DNA of 64,000 nt from Meridianimarinicoccus sp044221805. Lineage in GTDB: Bacteria; Pseudomonadota; Alphaproteobacteria; Rhodobacterales; Rhodobacteraceae. Shown piece by piece: positions 34,169 to 43,054 of the stretch. Location: the NCBI GenBank assembly GCA_044221805.1, contig JBGAOK010000003.1, positions 1 through 64,000 of the forward strand, read 5' to 3'. The translations under genes were made by a program, and so were the position numbers. The notes beneath the pieces were generated by a model. The model did not search any database, had not been told where the DNA came from, and saw only the letters and a program-made list of their open reading frames with translations. The first letter of the stretch is position 1. Each line of letters starts with the position of its first letter.

Positions 34169-35473
34169 TCAGAGCCTGAGCCGGTCGCGCAGCGCGTACC
34201 AGGTCATCGCCAGCACCAGCAGCGGGCTGCGCAGGTGGGCGCCGCCGGGGAAGGGGGGCACCGGCAGGTTGTCCATCAGGTCGAAGCGCTCGGGCCGCCC
34301 GGCGATCGCATGGGCGAGGATCTCGCCCGCCAGCGTCGCCAGCGCGACGCCGTGGCCGGAATAACCCGACGCGGTCCAGATCCCTTCGCGCGGGCGGGCG
34401 AAGAACGGCAGACGCGATCGGGTGATCGCCAGCGTGCCGCCCCAGGCATGGCTGATCGCCACCCCGGCCAACTGGGGATAGACCTTCAGGAGCGGCCGGC
34501 GCACCAGTCCGGCGATGTCCTTCGGGAAGCGGTAGCCATAGGTCTCGCCGCCGCCGAACAGCAGCCGTCCGTCCGGCGACTTGCGCCAGTAGTTCACCAC
34601 GAAGCGCGAATCCGCCACGGCGATGTCGCGGGGCAGGATCTCGGGCGCGATGTCGGTGATCGGCTCGGTGGCGATGATGAAGTTGTTGATCGGCATCACC
34701 CGCCGGGCGATCCGCCGGTCGAGCCCGGCCAGATAACCGTCGCAGGCGACAATGACGTGATCCGCCGCGACGCTGCCCCGGGCGGTCTCGACCTTCGGCT
34801 TGCGGCCCGGCAGGATGCGGGTGACTTCCGACCCCTCGTGCAGCACCGCGCCGGACCACAGCGCCGCCCGCGCCAGACCCAGGGCGAAGGCCAGCGGGTT
34901 CATGTGCCCCGCGCCCCAGTCGATCACGCCGCCGGAATAGGCGCGCGACCCGGTTTCCCGGGCGATGCCGTCGCGGTCGAGCAGTTCCAGCTTGTCGTAG
35001 CCGTAGATCTTCGCCAGATGCCGCGCCTCGGCGAGGTTCCGGGCGGCATCCCGCCCGGTCACGTCGGCATGGGCCACCCCGTCGCGCCAGTCGCAGTCGA
35101 TGCCGTATTCGGTGATGAGGGTCCGCACCTTGGCCTTTGCCGCCTCGCCCAGCACCCAGAGCCGGCGGGCATAGTCCTTGCCCAGCATGGATTCCAGCGC
35201 CGGTTGGCCCAGCCGCTGGCCCGACCCGACCTGACCGCCGTTCCGGCCCGAGGCGCCGAAGCCGACCCGGTGCGCCTCCACCAGCCGGACCGAGAACCCC
35301 TCGCGCGCCAGATGCAGCGCCGTCGACAGGCCGGTATAGCCGCCGCCGATCACGCAGATGTCGGCGGTCACGTCGCCCTCCAGCGCTGCCAGACGCGGCA
35401 GTTGCGGCGTGGTCTCGGCGTACCAGCTCTCGGGGTATTTCCCGGGCTCGTCGTTGAGGTGCAGCAGGCTCAT
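34169..35473 (-). CDS. puuB: FAD-dependent oxidoreductase, gamma-glutamylputrescine oxidase-like
   Basis: 434-residue DAO-fold flavoenzyme. The N-terminal dinucleotide site is ICVIGGGYTGLSTALHLA, then GFGASGRNGGQVGSGQR, as in PuuB. Further family features are INNFIIATEPI, GRLLFGGGETYGYR and GIWTASGYSGHGVALATLAGE near the C-terminus. PuuB oxidises gamma-glutamylputrescine to the aldehyde. Its ATG overlaps the stop of the glutamine-synthetase-like puuA gene (ATGA), so the ligase and oxidase are coupled. The true amine could be putrescine or another small amine. Confidence 0.82.
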   Translation of the reverse strand: MSLLHLNDEPGKYPESWYAETTPQLPRLAALEGDVTADICVIGGGYTGLSTALHLAREGFSVRLVEAHRVGFGASGRNGGQVGSGQRLGQPALESMLGKDYARRLWVLGEAAKAKVRTLITEYGIDCDWRDGVAHADVTGRDAARNLAEARHLAKIYGYDKLELLDRDGIARETGSRAYSGGVIDWGAGHMNPLAFALGLARAALWSGAVLHEGSEVTRILPGRKPKVETARGSVAADHVIVACDGYLAGLDRRIARRVMPINNFIIATEPITDIAPEILPRDIAVADSRFVVNYWRKSPDGRLLFGGGETYGYRFPKDIAGLVRRPLLKVYPQLAGVAISHAWGGTLAITRSRLPFFARPREGIWTASGYSGHGVALATLAGEILAHAIAGRPERFDLMDNLPVPPFPGGAHLRSPLLVLAMTWYALRDRLRL

Positions 35474-36828
35474 ACGTTCAGGAGCAGGTGCTCCCTTTCC
35501 CAGGGCGAGATCACCTGCAGGAACTCGGCATATTCCGTCCGCTTCACCACCTCGTAGGCGCGGCAGAAATCCACCCCCAGCAGGTCGCGCAGGCCCTGCG
35601 CCTCCTCGAACAGGTCCAGCGCCGAGAACAGGTCCCACGGCATGTCCGGGTCGGCCTCGTAGGCGTTGCCGGTCACCATGGGGCGCGGATCCTTCGCCTC
35701 GATCAGGCCCAGCAGGCCGCAGGCCAGCGAGGCGGCAAGCCCCAGATAGGGGTTGCAGTCCATCCCGATCAGCCGGTTCTCGATCCGCCGGGACTCGGTG
35801 TCCGAGATCGGCACCCGGATGCCCGTGGTGCGGTTGTCATAGCCCCATTCCAGGTTGATCGGTGCCGAATGGTCCGGGACATAGCGGCGATAGGAGTTCA
35901 CATAGGGCGCCAGGATCGGCATCGCCTTCGGCAGGTGGTTCTGCAGCCCGGCGATGAAATGCAGGAACTCGGGCGCCGCGCTGCCGTCGGGAAGCGAGAA
36001 TATGTTGCGCCCGGTGCTGGCGGACAGGATCGAATGGTGCACATGCATCGCCGAACCGGGTTCGTCCTCGATCGGCTTGGCCATGAAGGTGGCGAAGCAG
36101 TTGTGCCTGAGCGCGGCCTCGCGGATCAGCCGCTTGAAGAAGAACACCTCGTCGGCCAGCAGCACCGGATCGCCATGGCGCAGGTTGATCTCGACCTGCC
36201 CGGTGCCGCCTTCCTGGGTGATGCCGTCGATCTCGAAGCCTTGTGCCTCGGCGAAGTCGTAGATGTCGTCGATGACGGGGCCGTATTCGTCCACCGCCGA
36301 CAGCGAATAGGCCTGCCGCGCCGCCGCGGGCCGACCGGTGCGGCCCAGCATCGGCTCGATGGCGCGGGCCGGGTCGGTGTTGCGGGCGACGAAGAAGAAC
36401 TCCATCTCGGGCGCCACAACCGGCTTCAGCCCGCGCGCCTCATAGGCGGCAAGCACGCGCTTGAGCACGTTGCGCGGCGCGAAGGGCACCGGGGTTCCGT
36501 CCGGGCGATAGGCGTCGTGGATCACCTGAAGGGTCCAGTCCGCCGTCCAGGGCGCGGCGGTGGCGGTCGAGAAGTCGGGGCGCAGGATCATGTCCGGCTC
36601 GGTCACCCCGGTCTGCCCGGCGGGTTCGCCCCAGCCGCCGGCGATGGTCTGGAAGAAGATCGTCTCGGGCAGGTAGAAATGGGTCTGCTGGGCGAATTTC
36701 GCCGCCGGCATCGCCTTGCCGCGGGCGATGCCGGGCAGGTCCGAGACAATGCATTCCACCTCGTCCAGCCGCCGGCCGGAGAGATAGCGCTGCGCGGCTT
36801 CCGGGATCTGGCTCAGCCAGTCAGCCAT
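35470..36828 (-). CDS. puuA: Glutamine synthetase family, gamma-glutamylputrescine synthetase-like
   Basis: 452-residue ligase of the glutamine synthetase type III-like/PuuA group, expected to join glutamate to an amine with ATP. Conserved active-site features include APEMEFFFVARN, GTGQVEINLRHGDP, the AMHVHHSIL metal and ATP segment and NLEWGYDNRTTGIRVP with the substrate-binding Arg. The start overlaps the stop of the upstream amidotransferase gene by 8 bp and its stop overlaps puuB. With the oxidase next to it, a Puu-type degradation route via gamma-glutamyl intermediates is likely. Confidence 0.85.
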   Translation of the reverse strand: MADWLSQIPEAAQRYLSGRRLDEVECIVSDLPGIARGKAMPAAKFAQQTHFYLPETIFFQTIAGGWGEPAGQTGVTEPDMILRPDFSTATAAPWTADWTLQVIHDAYRPDGTPVPFAPRNVLKRVLAAYEARGLKPVVAPEMEFFFVARNTDPARAIEPMLGRTGRPAAARQAYSLSAVDEYGPVIDDIYDFAEAQGFEIDGITQEGGTGQVEINLRHGDPVLLADEVFFFKRLIREAALRHNCFATFMAKPIEDEPGSAMHVHHSILSASTGRNIFSLPDGSAAPEFLHFIAGLQNHLPKAMPILAPYVNSYRRYVPDHSAPINLEWGYDNRTTGIRVPISDTESRRIENRLIGMDCNPYLGLAASLACGLLGLIEAKDPRPMVTGNAYEADPDMPWDLFSALDLFEEAQGLRDLLGVDFCRAYEVVKRTEYAEFLQVISPWEREHLLLNV

Positions 36829-37534
36829 GACGGCGGCTCCGGTTCTCTGCCGCGGCCGCGGCGTCCAGGAAGCCGGCCAGCCAGTCCACCACCGGCGCAG
36901 TGTCGAGCGGGCGGGCGAGCCCGTCCCGCGCCCGGTCGAGCCGGTCGCCTGGATAGGCCGGGTCGTTCTGGACCAGACCCAGGAAGGCCGCGGTCACGTC
37001 ATGCCCGAATTCCGGATGGGCCTGGATGGTCAGCGCGCTGTCGCCATAGCGCAGCGCCGCCGCCGGGCAGAAGGCGCTGGTGGCCACCACTTCGGCACCG
37101 GCGGGCACCTCGGTCACCTGGTCCTGGTGCCAGGCGGTCAGCGCCACCGCCCCCAGCCCGTCCACGTCATAGACGTGCCGGCCCAGCCCCCAGCCTTCCG
37201 GGGACTTCTCCACCCTCCCGCCCATGGCCTGGGCGATGATCTGGTGGCCGAAGCAGATCCCCAGCATCGGCCGCCCGGCGGCGAAGGCGGCGCGGATGAA
37301 ATCCTCCAGCGGCGCGATGAAGGCGTGGTCCTCGTAGACGCCGTGCCGCGAGCCGGTCAGGATCCAGCCGTCGGCGGCTTCGGGGCCGGCGGGGAAGTCC
37401 ATGTCCTTCACCCGGTAGGTGGTGAACTCCCAGCCCCGCCCGCCGAACAGGCGGGCGAACATCTCGGGATAGGTGCCGAGGGATGACGCGACCTCGGGAT
37501 GGGTCGGGCCGCATTCCAGGATGCCGATGTGCAT
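36821..37534 (-). CDS. Class I glutamine amidotransferase (type 1 GATase)
   Basis: 237-residue GATase fold of the GMP-synthase-like type. The triad is visible as Cys94 (GICFGHQ), His173 and Glu175 (QAHPEF). There is no synthetase domain. In this operon it may hydrolyse a gamma-glutamyl conjugate or supply ammonia; the former would parallel PuuD, though PuuD itself belongs to a different subgroup. It overlaps puuA by 8 bp and is 57 bp downstream of the second glutamine-synthetase-like gene. Confidence 0.85.
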   Translation of the reverse strand: MHIGILECGPTHPEVASSLGTYPEMFARLFGGRGWEFTTYRVKDMDFPAGPEAADGWILTGSRHGVYEDHAFIAPLEDFIRAAFAAGRPMLGICFGHQIIAQAMGGRVEKSPEGWGLGRHVYDVDGLGAVALTAWHQDQVTEVPAGAEVVATSAFCPAAALRYGDSALTIQAHPEFGHDVTAAFLGLVQNDPAYPGDRLDRARDGLARPLDTAPVVDWLAGFLDAAAAAENRSRRHG

Positions 37535-37591
37535 GAAAGCCTCAGTGCCGTTTGGCCGGAGGCTAGTCCTGCGGCGCCGCGGCGTCCAGTG

Positions 37592-38905
37592 TCAGACCGC
37601 CTGACAGGTCTCCAGCGCCAGCCGCGCCGGCTCCATGGCGAAGGATTTCTTCATTTCCTGCCGTTTCACCCGGGCCAGCATCTCGATCAGCAGCCGCGGG
37701 AAGATCCGCGCCATCTTGGGCGAGCCCTCGAACCGGGTGATCGCCTCGTCCCAGTCGGTCGGCAGTTGCAGCAGGCGCTGGCCATAGGCGTTGCCGATGA
37801 TCGGCTCGGGCGGCGCCACCGCGTCCTCGATCCCCATCAGCGCGGCGCCCAGAATCGCCGCCAGCACCAGATAGGGGTTGGTGTCGCCGCCGGCGAAGCG
37901 GTGCTCGACCCGGCGCGCCGCCGGGTCTCCGCCGGGAATGCGGATCGCGCAGGTGCGGTTCTCGTAGCCCCACGAGGCGCCGATCGGCGCATGGCTCAGG
38001 GGCGCCATCCGGGAATAGCTGCCCGCATGCGGGGCGAAGACCAGCGTCGCCCCCGGCATGCCCGAGATGCAGCCGGCAACCGCCTGCCGCATCAGCGACG
38101 ACCCGGCCAGCAGCCCGTTGTCGAAGATGTTCTGACGCTGAGTGTCCAGCACCGAGAAATGCACATGCATCCCGTTGCCGGCGTCCTTCTCGAAGGGTTT
38201 CGCCAGGAAGGTCGCGGTCAGCCCGTGCTTGCGCGCGGTGCCCTTGACCAGCGCCTTGAACAGCCAGGTGTCGTCGGCGATCCGCATCGCCGGGCCATGG
38301 GCAAGGTTGACCTCGAACTGGCCGATCCCGGCCTCCGACACCGCCGCCTGGGCGCGGATCCCCATCGCCTCGGCCCCGGCATAGAGATCGTCGAAGAACG
38401 GCGCGAACAGGTCCAGTTCGGCGACGTCGTTGATCCCGCCCATGTGCAGCGGCCGCCCGGTCAGCGGCGACCGGGCCGGGGCGATGGCCTCGCCGCTGTC
38501 GTCGATCAGGGTGAATTCCAGTTCGGTCGCCGCCACCACGCGCCAGCCGCGCCGCGAGAACCCGGCCAGCACCCGGGCCAGGGCATGGCGCGGGTCGGCG
38601 TCGAAGGGGCGGCCGTCCTCGGTGAACATCCACATCGGCACCAGCGTCGCGGGCGATGCCAGCCAGGGCATCGGCACCGGCCCCCGGTCGGTGCAGCGCA
38701 GCGCGCCGTCGGCATCGCCCGAGGTGAACACCAGCGGGCTGCCCTCGATGTCCGCGCCCCACAGGTCCAGCGAGAGCGCCGACAGCGGCATCCGGTGGCC
38801 GTAGAATTCCAGTTTGGCGGCTTCGCTGGCGGGCAGGCGCTTGCCGCGCATCATTCCGTTCAGGTCGGCGCAGGCGGTTCGCAGGCTGGGGGTCTCGATA
38901 TCCAT
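37592..38905 (-). CDS. Second glutamine synthetase family ligase
   Basis: 437-residue glutamine-synthetase-like enzyme, a diverged paralogue of the puuA gene at 35470-36828. It retains VAATELEFTLID, GIGQFEVNLAHGPAM, GNGMHVHFSVLD, the WGYENRTCAIRIP Arg region and GDTNPYLVLAAILG, so the active site looks intact. The start at 38905 (MDIETPSLRTA) opens a short unusual N-terminus. It lies between the ABC permeases and the amidotransferase. Two ligases in one operon suggest two amine or amino-acid substrates. Confidence 0.82.
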   Translation of the reverse strand: MDIETPSLRTACADLNGMMRGKRLPASEAAKLEFYGHRMPLSALSLDLWGADIEGSPLVFTSGDADGALRCTDRGPVPMPWLASPATLVPMWMFTEDGRPFDADPRHALARVLAGFSRRGWRVVAATELEFTLIDDSGEAIAPARSPLTGRPLHMGGINDVAELDLFAPFFDDLYAGAEAMGIRAQAAVSEAGIGQFEVNLAHGPAMRIADDTWLFKALVKGTARKHGLTATFLAKPFEKDAGNGMHVHFSVLDTQRQNIFDNGLLAGSSLMRQAVAGCISGMPGATLVFAPHAGSYSRMAPLSHAPIGASWGYENRTCAIRIPGGDPAARRVEHRFAGGDTNPYLVLAAILGAALMGIEDAVAPPEPIIGNAYGQRLLQLPTDWDEAITRFEGSPKMARIFPRLLIEMLARVKRQEMKKSFAMEPARLALETCQAV

Positions 38906-38921
38906 CGTGTCTTTCGGAGGT

Positions 38922-39761
38922 TCACCGCGCGAGGGGCGCGCGCGGCCGGGTTCGGGCCGGGCTGTCGGGGGCAATGTGGCGGCAGAGCCGCCGGTTGATC
39001 GCGCCGAACAGGGTGATGACCAGAAGCGTGAGGAGGACGAAGTAGAAGGCGAAGATCGGGTAGGGAATGAACGGATCGAAGGTCTTGTCGGCGAAATAAT
39101 TCGCGTAGTACAGCGCGTCGCCCTCCTGCCGCCAGGCCGGGAAGCTCGAGAAGAACACCAGCGCGGTGGCCTGGAACAGGAAGATCGCCTCGTTGGTATA
39201 GGACGGCCAGGCCAGCCGCAGCATGGTCGGGAAAGTGATGCGGCGGAACTTCCGCCAGCCGGCCAGGCCATAGGCTTCGGCGGCCTCGGTCTCGCCCCGC
39301 GGCACGGCGCGCAGCGCGCCATAGAAGATCTCGCCGGCATAGGCGGCGGTGTTCAGGAACAGGACGATCGCCGCCCCGGCCCAGGCCTTGGTCAGCCAGC
39401 TGGTCTCGACCGTCAGGGTGGTGATGCCCAGCGGGATCGCGATCCCCGACCGCGGCAGCAGCACGAAGGTTTCGTAGAACAGGAAGAACTGGATGAACAG
39501 CGGCGAGCCGCGGAACAGGAAGGTGAACCACTCGGCCGCCTTGCGCAGCACCAGAAGGTGCGAGGTCCGCGCCAGCGCCAGCCCGATCGCCAGGAAGAAC
39601 CCGAGCCCCAGCGCGACCACCCCGAAATAGATGTTCCAGATCAGGCCCGAGCCGATCAGCACGAACTGGTCGCAGACGGTGATGTCGGCCTTGGGCAGCA
39701 GCTTCTCGCCGATCCCGATCGATCGCAGCCCGTAATCCTGCAGCGTCTGGAGGCAGCTCAT
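38922..39761 (-). CDS. Amino-acid ABC transporter permease (HisM type)
   Basis: 279-residue inner-membrane permease of the polar-amino-acid (His/Glu/Gln/Arg) uptake family, with about five helices. The EAA loop that contacts the ATPase is AAEAYGLAGWRKFRRITFPTML. LFRGSPLFIQFFLFYE near the middle is typical. Its start overlaps the stop of the partner permease gene (ATGA). It works with the second permease, the binding protein and the ATPase of this operon. Confidence 0.88.
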   Translation of the reverse strand: MSCLQTLQDYGLRSIGIGEKLLPKADITVCDQFVLIGSGLIWNIYFGVVALGLGFFLAIGLALARTSHLLVLRKAAEWFTFLFRGSPLFIQFFLFYETFVLLPRSGIAIPLGITTLTVETSWLTKAWAGAAIVLFLNTAAYAGEIFYGALRAVPRGETEAAEAYGLAGWRKFRRITFPTMLRLAWPSYTNEAIFLFQATALVFFSSFPAWRQEGDALYYANYFADKTFDPFIPYPIFAFYFVLLTLLVITLFGAINRRLCRHIAPDSPARTRPRAPLAR

Positions 39762-40639
39762 GCCGGCGCCCGCCGCAGCGCGTCGCCGGCCATGGTGGCC
39801 TGACCGCGGGACAGCCGCCGCATGATCCGCGCGAAGACCAGCTCGGACAGCCGGGTCAGCACGAGGTAGAACACCAGCAGCGCCAGGAAGTAGTAGAGCC
39901 GCCAGTCCGGGTGCGGATAGGCGAAGGTCGCCGTCTTCGACCCGCCCAGTTCGCGCGCCCAGTAGACGATGTCCTTGATCCCCAGCAGGAACAGCAGCGG
40001 CGTCGCCTTGACGAGGATCTGCCACAGGTTCGACAGGCCGGGCAGGGCATAGACCCACATCTGCGGCACGAGGATGCGCCGGAACACCTGGTTCGGGCTC
40101 AGTCCGTAGGCCTCGGCGGTCTCGATCTGGGCGCGCGGCACCGATCGCATGGCGCCGTAAAGGACATTGGCGGCAAAGGCGCCGAACACCACCGCGAAGG
40201 CGAAGACCGCCAGCGCGAAGCCATAGCCGTCATGGACCCACGCCGGCGCGTTCGACAGCGGCAGCTTCGCCACCGGACAGACCACGAAGTCATTGCCCTG
40301 CCGCACCGGTTCGGTCCAGTCCGGGCAGATCGCCCGGTGCCGCAGCCATTCAAGGCCCTGGTCCAGCGCGATCGGCACGAACAGGAAGAAGGCGATGTCG
40401 GGAACGCCGCGCACCATGGCGATATAGGTCTTGCCGATCCAGCGCAGCGGCAGGACGCCCGAGCGTGCCGCCAGCGCGCCGGCAAAGCCGAAGGCCAGCG
40501 CCACCGGCGCGGTCACCGCCAGCAGCATCAGCACCGTCCCGAACGAGGCGTAGAACGCCATCTGCTTGCCCGAGGTCAGGAAGCAGGCCAGCCACTGGCT
40601 GCCGTCCAACACCGAAGGATCGCTGCAGAACGCGAACAC
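39758..40639 (-). CDS. Amino-acid ABC transporter permease (HisQ type)
   Basis: 293-residue permease, partner of the preceding one. It has five or more helices, MVRGVPDIAFFLFVP, the family R-G-x-P segment, and the EAA loop TAEAYGLSPNQVFRRILVPQMW. A longer periplasmic stretch (about residues 105-140, with CPDW and VCPVAK) separates two helices and could hold a disulfide. It lies downstream of the substrate-binding protein gene after a 96-bp gap with a strong hairpin. Confidence 0.88.
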   Translation of the reverse strand: MFAFCSDPSVLDGSQWLACFLTSGKQMAFYASFGTVLMLLAVTAPVALAFGFAGALAARSGVLPLRWIGKTYIAMVRGVPDIAFFLFVPIALDQGLEWLRHRAICPDWTEPVRQGNDFVVCPVAKLPLSNAPAWVHDGYGFALAVFAFAVVFGAFAANVLYGAMRSVPRAQIETAEAYGLSPNQVFRRILVPQMWVYALPGLSNLWQILVKATPLLFLLGIKDIVYWARELGGSKTATFAYPHPDWRLYYFLALLVFYLVLTRLSELVFARIMRRLSRGQATMAGDALRRAPA

Positions 40640-40662
40640 CCGCTCAGCCCCCGGGCCGGCCG

Positions 40663-40686
40663 GGCCGCGGCATCGCTGTCGCGGCC
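40663..40686. other. GC hairpin between binding-protein and permease genes
   Basis: GGCCGCG at 40663-40669 and CGCGGCC at 40680-40686 form a 7-bp perfect stem with a 10-nt loop. In the minus-strand transcript it falls just after the binding-protein stop. Such structures often protect the upstream message and lower permease expression. There is no T-tract. Confidence 0.45.
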
Positions 40687-40735
40687 TCCGGGGTCCGCCC
40701 GGACCGGATGGCGAGCCCGCCCGGCGCCCGGGCGC

Positions 40736-41455
40736 TCAATAGCGCTGGCTTTCCGGCATCCATTTCTCAATCAGCGCGTTGAGGCTGCCATCGGCCTTCA
40801 TCTCGGTCAGCACGGCGTTGAACTTGTCCTTCAGCGCGGCGTCGCTCTCGCGCACGCCGATGCCCAGACCGTTGCCGAGGTAGATGTCCTCGCCGATGAA
40901 CTTCATGTCCGGGTCGCCCTTCACCACAGGCTCCAGGAACGACTTGTCGGCCAGCACCGCTTCGGCCTCGCCGTTGCGCACCGCGGCGACGGTTTCGTCC
41001 GGGGTGGCGAACTCGACCAGTGTGGCACCGGTCTCGGTCACGTGGGCGGCCTGGATCGTGCCGGTCTGGGCGGCGATCGCCACCTTGTTCACGTCGATCC
41101 CGTCCTCGAGCGCGGCATAGGCCGTGGGTTCCGGCTTCAGGTAGTTCTGGGTGAAGTCGATGACCTGGTCACGCTCGTCGGTGATCGACATGCCCGCCAG
41201 GATCGCGTCGTAGTTCCCCGACACCAGGTTCGGGATGATGCTGTCCCAGTCGTTCACGACCCATTCGCAGGTCAGCCCGGCGCGCTTGCAGATCTCGTTG
41301 CCGACGGCGATGTCATAGCCGTCGACCTTGCCCGCGTCGTTGATGAAGTTGTACGGCGGGTAGGCGCCCTCGGTGGCCAGCCGGACAACGTCCTGCGCCC
41401 CGGCGGCGCCGGCCAGGAAGGCCAGAAGGGCAGTGCCCAGAGCGAGCGTTTTCAT
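40736..41455 (-). CDS. Periplasmic amino-acid-binding protein (ABC transporter)
   Basis: 239-residue solute-binding protein of family 3. Residues 1-20 are a signal peptide ending AGAQ. The mature part shows VVRLATEGAYPPYNFINDAGKVDGYDIAVGNEICKRAG, the classic family opening, then DWDSIIPNLVSGNYDAILAGMSIT, a ligand-binding segment. The fold resembles lysine/arginine/ornithine- or histidine-binding proteins, so a basic or polar amino acid or polyamine-like amine is likely. The hairpin downstream probably raises its message level relative to the permeases. Confidence 0.9.
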   Translation of the reverse strand: MKTLALGTALLAFLAGAAGAQDVVRLATEGAYPPYNFINDAGKVDGYDIAVGNEICKRAGLTCEWVVNDWDSIIPNLVSGNYDAILAGMSITDERDQVIDFTQNYLKPEPTAYAALEDGIDVNKVAIAAQTGTIQAAHVTETGATLVEFATPDETVAAVRNGEAEAVLADKSFLEPVVKGDPDMKFIGEDIYLGNGLGIGVRESDAALKDKFNAVLTEMKADGSLNALIEKWMPESQRY

Positions 41456-41500
41456 CTGTGATCCCCTGTTGCTGATTGGTCTTGGTCTTGTCTGGTTCCG

Positions 41501-42271
41501 TCAGGTCATGGCGGAATGGGAAAGGAATTGCTGCAGCCGCGGCGACCGCGGCGCGCCGAACAGCGCGGCCGGCGGGCCTTCCTCCTCGATCAGGCCCTGA
41601 TGCAGGAAGATGACGTGGCTGGCGATGTCGCGGGCCATGCGCATGTCGTGGGTCACGATCAGCATGGTGCGCCCTTCGGCGGCAAGGTCGCGGATGACCT
41701 TGACCACTTCCTGTTCCAGCTCCGGATCCAGCGCCGAGGTTGGCTCGTCGAACAGCAGCGCCTGGGGCTGCATCGCCAAGGCCCGAGCGATCGCGGCGCG
41801 CTGCTGTTGGCCGCCGGACAGCTGCGCCGGATAGACGTCGCACTTGTCGCCGATGCCGACCTTGGCCAACAGCGCGCGGGCGCGAGCCTCGACCTCGGGT
41901 TTCGGCTGGCGCAGGACCGACACCGGCGCCTCCATCACGTTCTCCAGCACCGTCATGTGGGACCACAGGTTGAACTGCTGGAACACCATCGACAGGTTGG
42001 TGCGCACCCTGAGCACCTGCTTCGGGTCGGCCGGGCGGCGTGCCAGCCCCTCGCCCTTCCAGCGGATCGGTTCGCCGTCGAACAGGATCTCGCCGGACTG
42101 GCTGTGTTCCAGCAGGTTGGCGCAGCGCAGCAGGGTCGATTTCCCCGACCCCGACGAGCCGATCAGCGCCACCACGTCGCCCCGATGAGCCGACAGCGAT
42201 ACGCCCTTGAGCACCTCTAGCCCGCCATAGGCCTTGTGCAGTTGCCTGATCTCGATGACCGGTATTGCCAC
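41501..42271 (-). CDS. Amino-acid ABC transporter ATP-binding protein (HisP type)
   Basis: 256-residue ABC ATPase. Walker A is GSSGSGKST, the Q-loop is MVFQQFNLWSHMTV, the signature is LSGGQQQR and Walker B is LLFDEPTSALD, followed by the switch His in VTHDM. The start is set at a GTG at 42271, where the family's normal N-terminus begins (VAIPVIEIRQLHKAYGG); an ATG at 42334 would add 21 residues of unusual sequence. It is the first gene of the minus-strand operon that runs to puuB. Confidence 0.9.
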   Translation of the reverse strand: MAIPVIEIRQLHKAYGGLEVLKGVSLSAHRGDVVALIGSSGSGKSTLLRCANLLEHSQSGEILFDGEPIRWKGEGLARRPADPKQVLRVRTNLSMVFQQFNLWSHMTVLENVMEAPVSVLRQPKPEVEARARALLAKVGIGDKCDVYPAQLSGGQQQRAAIARALAMQPQALLFDEPTSALDPELEQEVVKVIRDLAAEGRTMLIVTHDMRMARDIASHVIFLHQGLIEEEGPPAALFGAPRSPRLQQFLSHSAMT

Positions 42272-42448
42272 GCCGATGGCCTGTCCCCCGCTGCTGGAGC
42301 GATTTACGAGCGATTCCGCCGGGGAATGCAACACGGGCTGCGGATCACGTCGGGAAAAATTTCACCACATGCCTGCTTTGCGGGCGCCGGGCGCACGTGC
42401 GGGCGTTGACCGCGCCGCCGTCCCGGGAGTGGTGCCGGGGCCGGGGCC

Positions 42449-42889
42449 TCAGTCTTCCGATTGAACCTTCAGGCGCGCGAGGTTGCTGTCGCGGTCGTTG
42501 ATGCCCAGAAGCGGCGCGACCAGACGCAACAGCGCGTCCTCGTCGTCGTCGCGCTCGCCATCGGCCAGCGCCACCGCCCACAGCGCCTCGATCACGCCCA
42601 TGCGCTCCTCAAGCGGTACCGCGTCCTTGATCGCCCGGGTGAAGCGCACCGTGTCGGGCGCCTCTTCCTCCAGCGTCTCGGCCCGGGCGCGCAGCGCCGC
42701 CGCCTCGAACGGCGAGAGTCCATAGCGGGACTGCAGGATGCGGGTGATCCGGTCCATCTCGGGCTCGGAATAGCTGCGGTCGGCGCGCGCGACGCGCACC
42801 AGAAGCGCGGCAAGCGCCAGACGGCAATCCTCGCCGGGCAGCGGCTGCGGATCGGGGGCGAGCAGGTTTGACAGGAACTGACCGAACAT
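42449..42889 (-). CDS. TerB-family (tellurite resistance-like) protein
   Basis: 146-residue helical protein of the TerB-like family. The acidic metal-site residues are in VRVARADRSYSEPEMDRITRIL, then IEALWAVALADGERDDDEDALLRLVAPLLG, giving the paired D/E-x-x-x-E pattern. The start at 42889 (MFGQFLSNLLA) is supported by the family's length. Single-gene TerB proteins often lack a tellurite role, and no other ter genes lie nearby. It is upstream of the ABC operon on the same strand, about 180 bp away. Confidence 0.82.
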   Translation of the reverse strand: MFGQFLSNLLAPDPQPLPGEDCRLALAALLVRVARADRSYSEPEMDRITRILQSRYGLSPFEAAALRARAETLEEEAPDTVRFTRAIKDAVPLEERMGVIEALWAVALADGERDDDEDALLRLVAPLLGINDRDSNLARLKVQSED

Positions 42890-43054
42890 GGCGCAGACCT
42901 TAGGCCGCGCCGCCGGCCCCGCCAAGCCTGAAATCGGCCGCGGTCCGGCCCGCGCCGCGGGAAATCCGCCACCCGGTGAAACTTCCGCCCGGCGCCGCCC
43001 GTGTCGGAAGGGCCGGGGTGCGTCTCCGGTCCAGAAACCAGGTGAGGAACAGAC

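Noticed and set aside
42272..42334. ATG at 42334 as the start of the ABC ATPase
   Set aside because: It would add 21 residues before the conserved VIEIRQLHKAYGG start and has no ribosome-binding site; the GTG at 42271 is preferred, with some doubt.
42449..42889. TerB gene as evidence of a tellurite-resistance system
   Set aside because: No other ter genes are present; isolated TerB-like proteins are common and not diagnostic.
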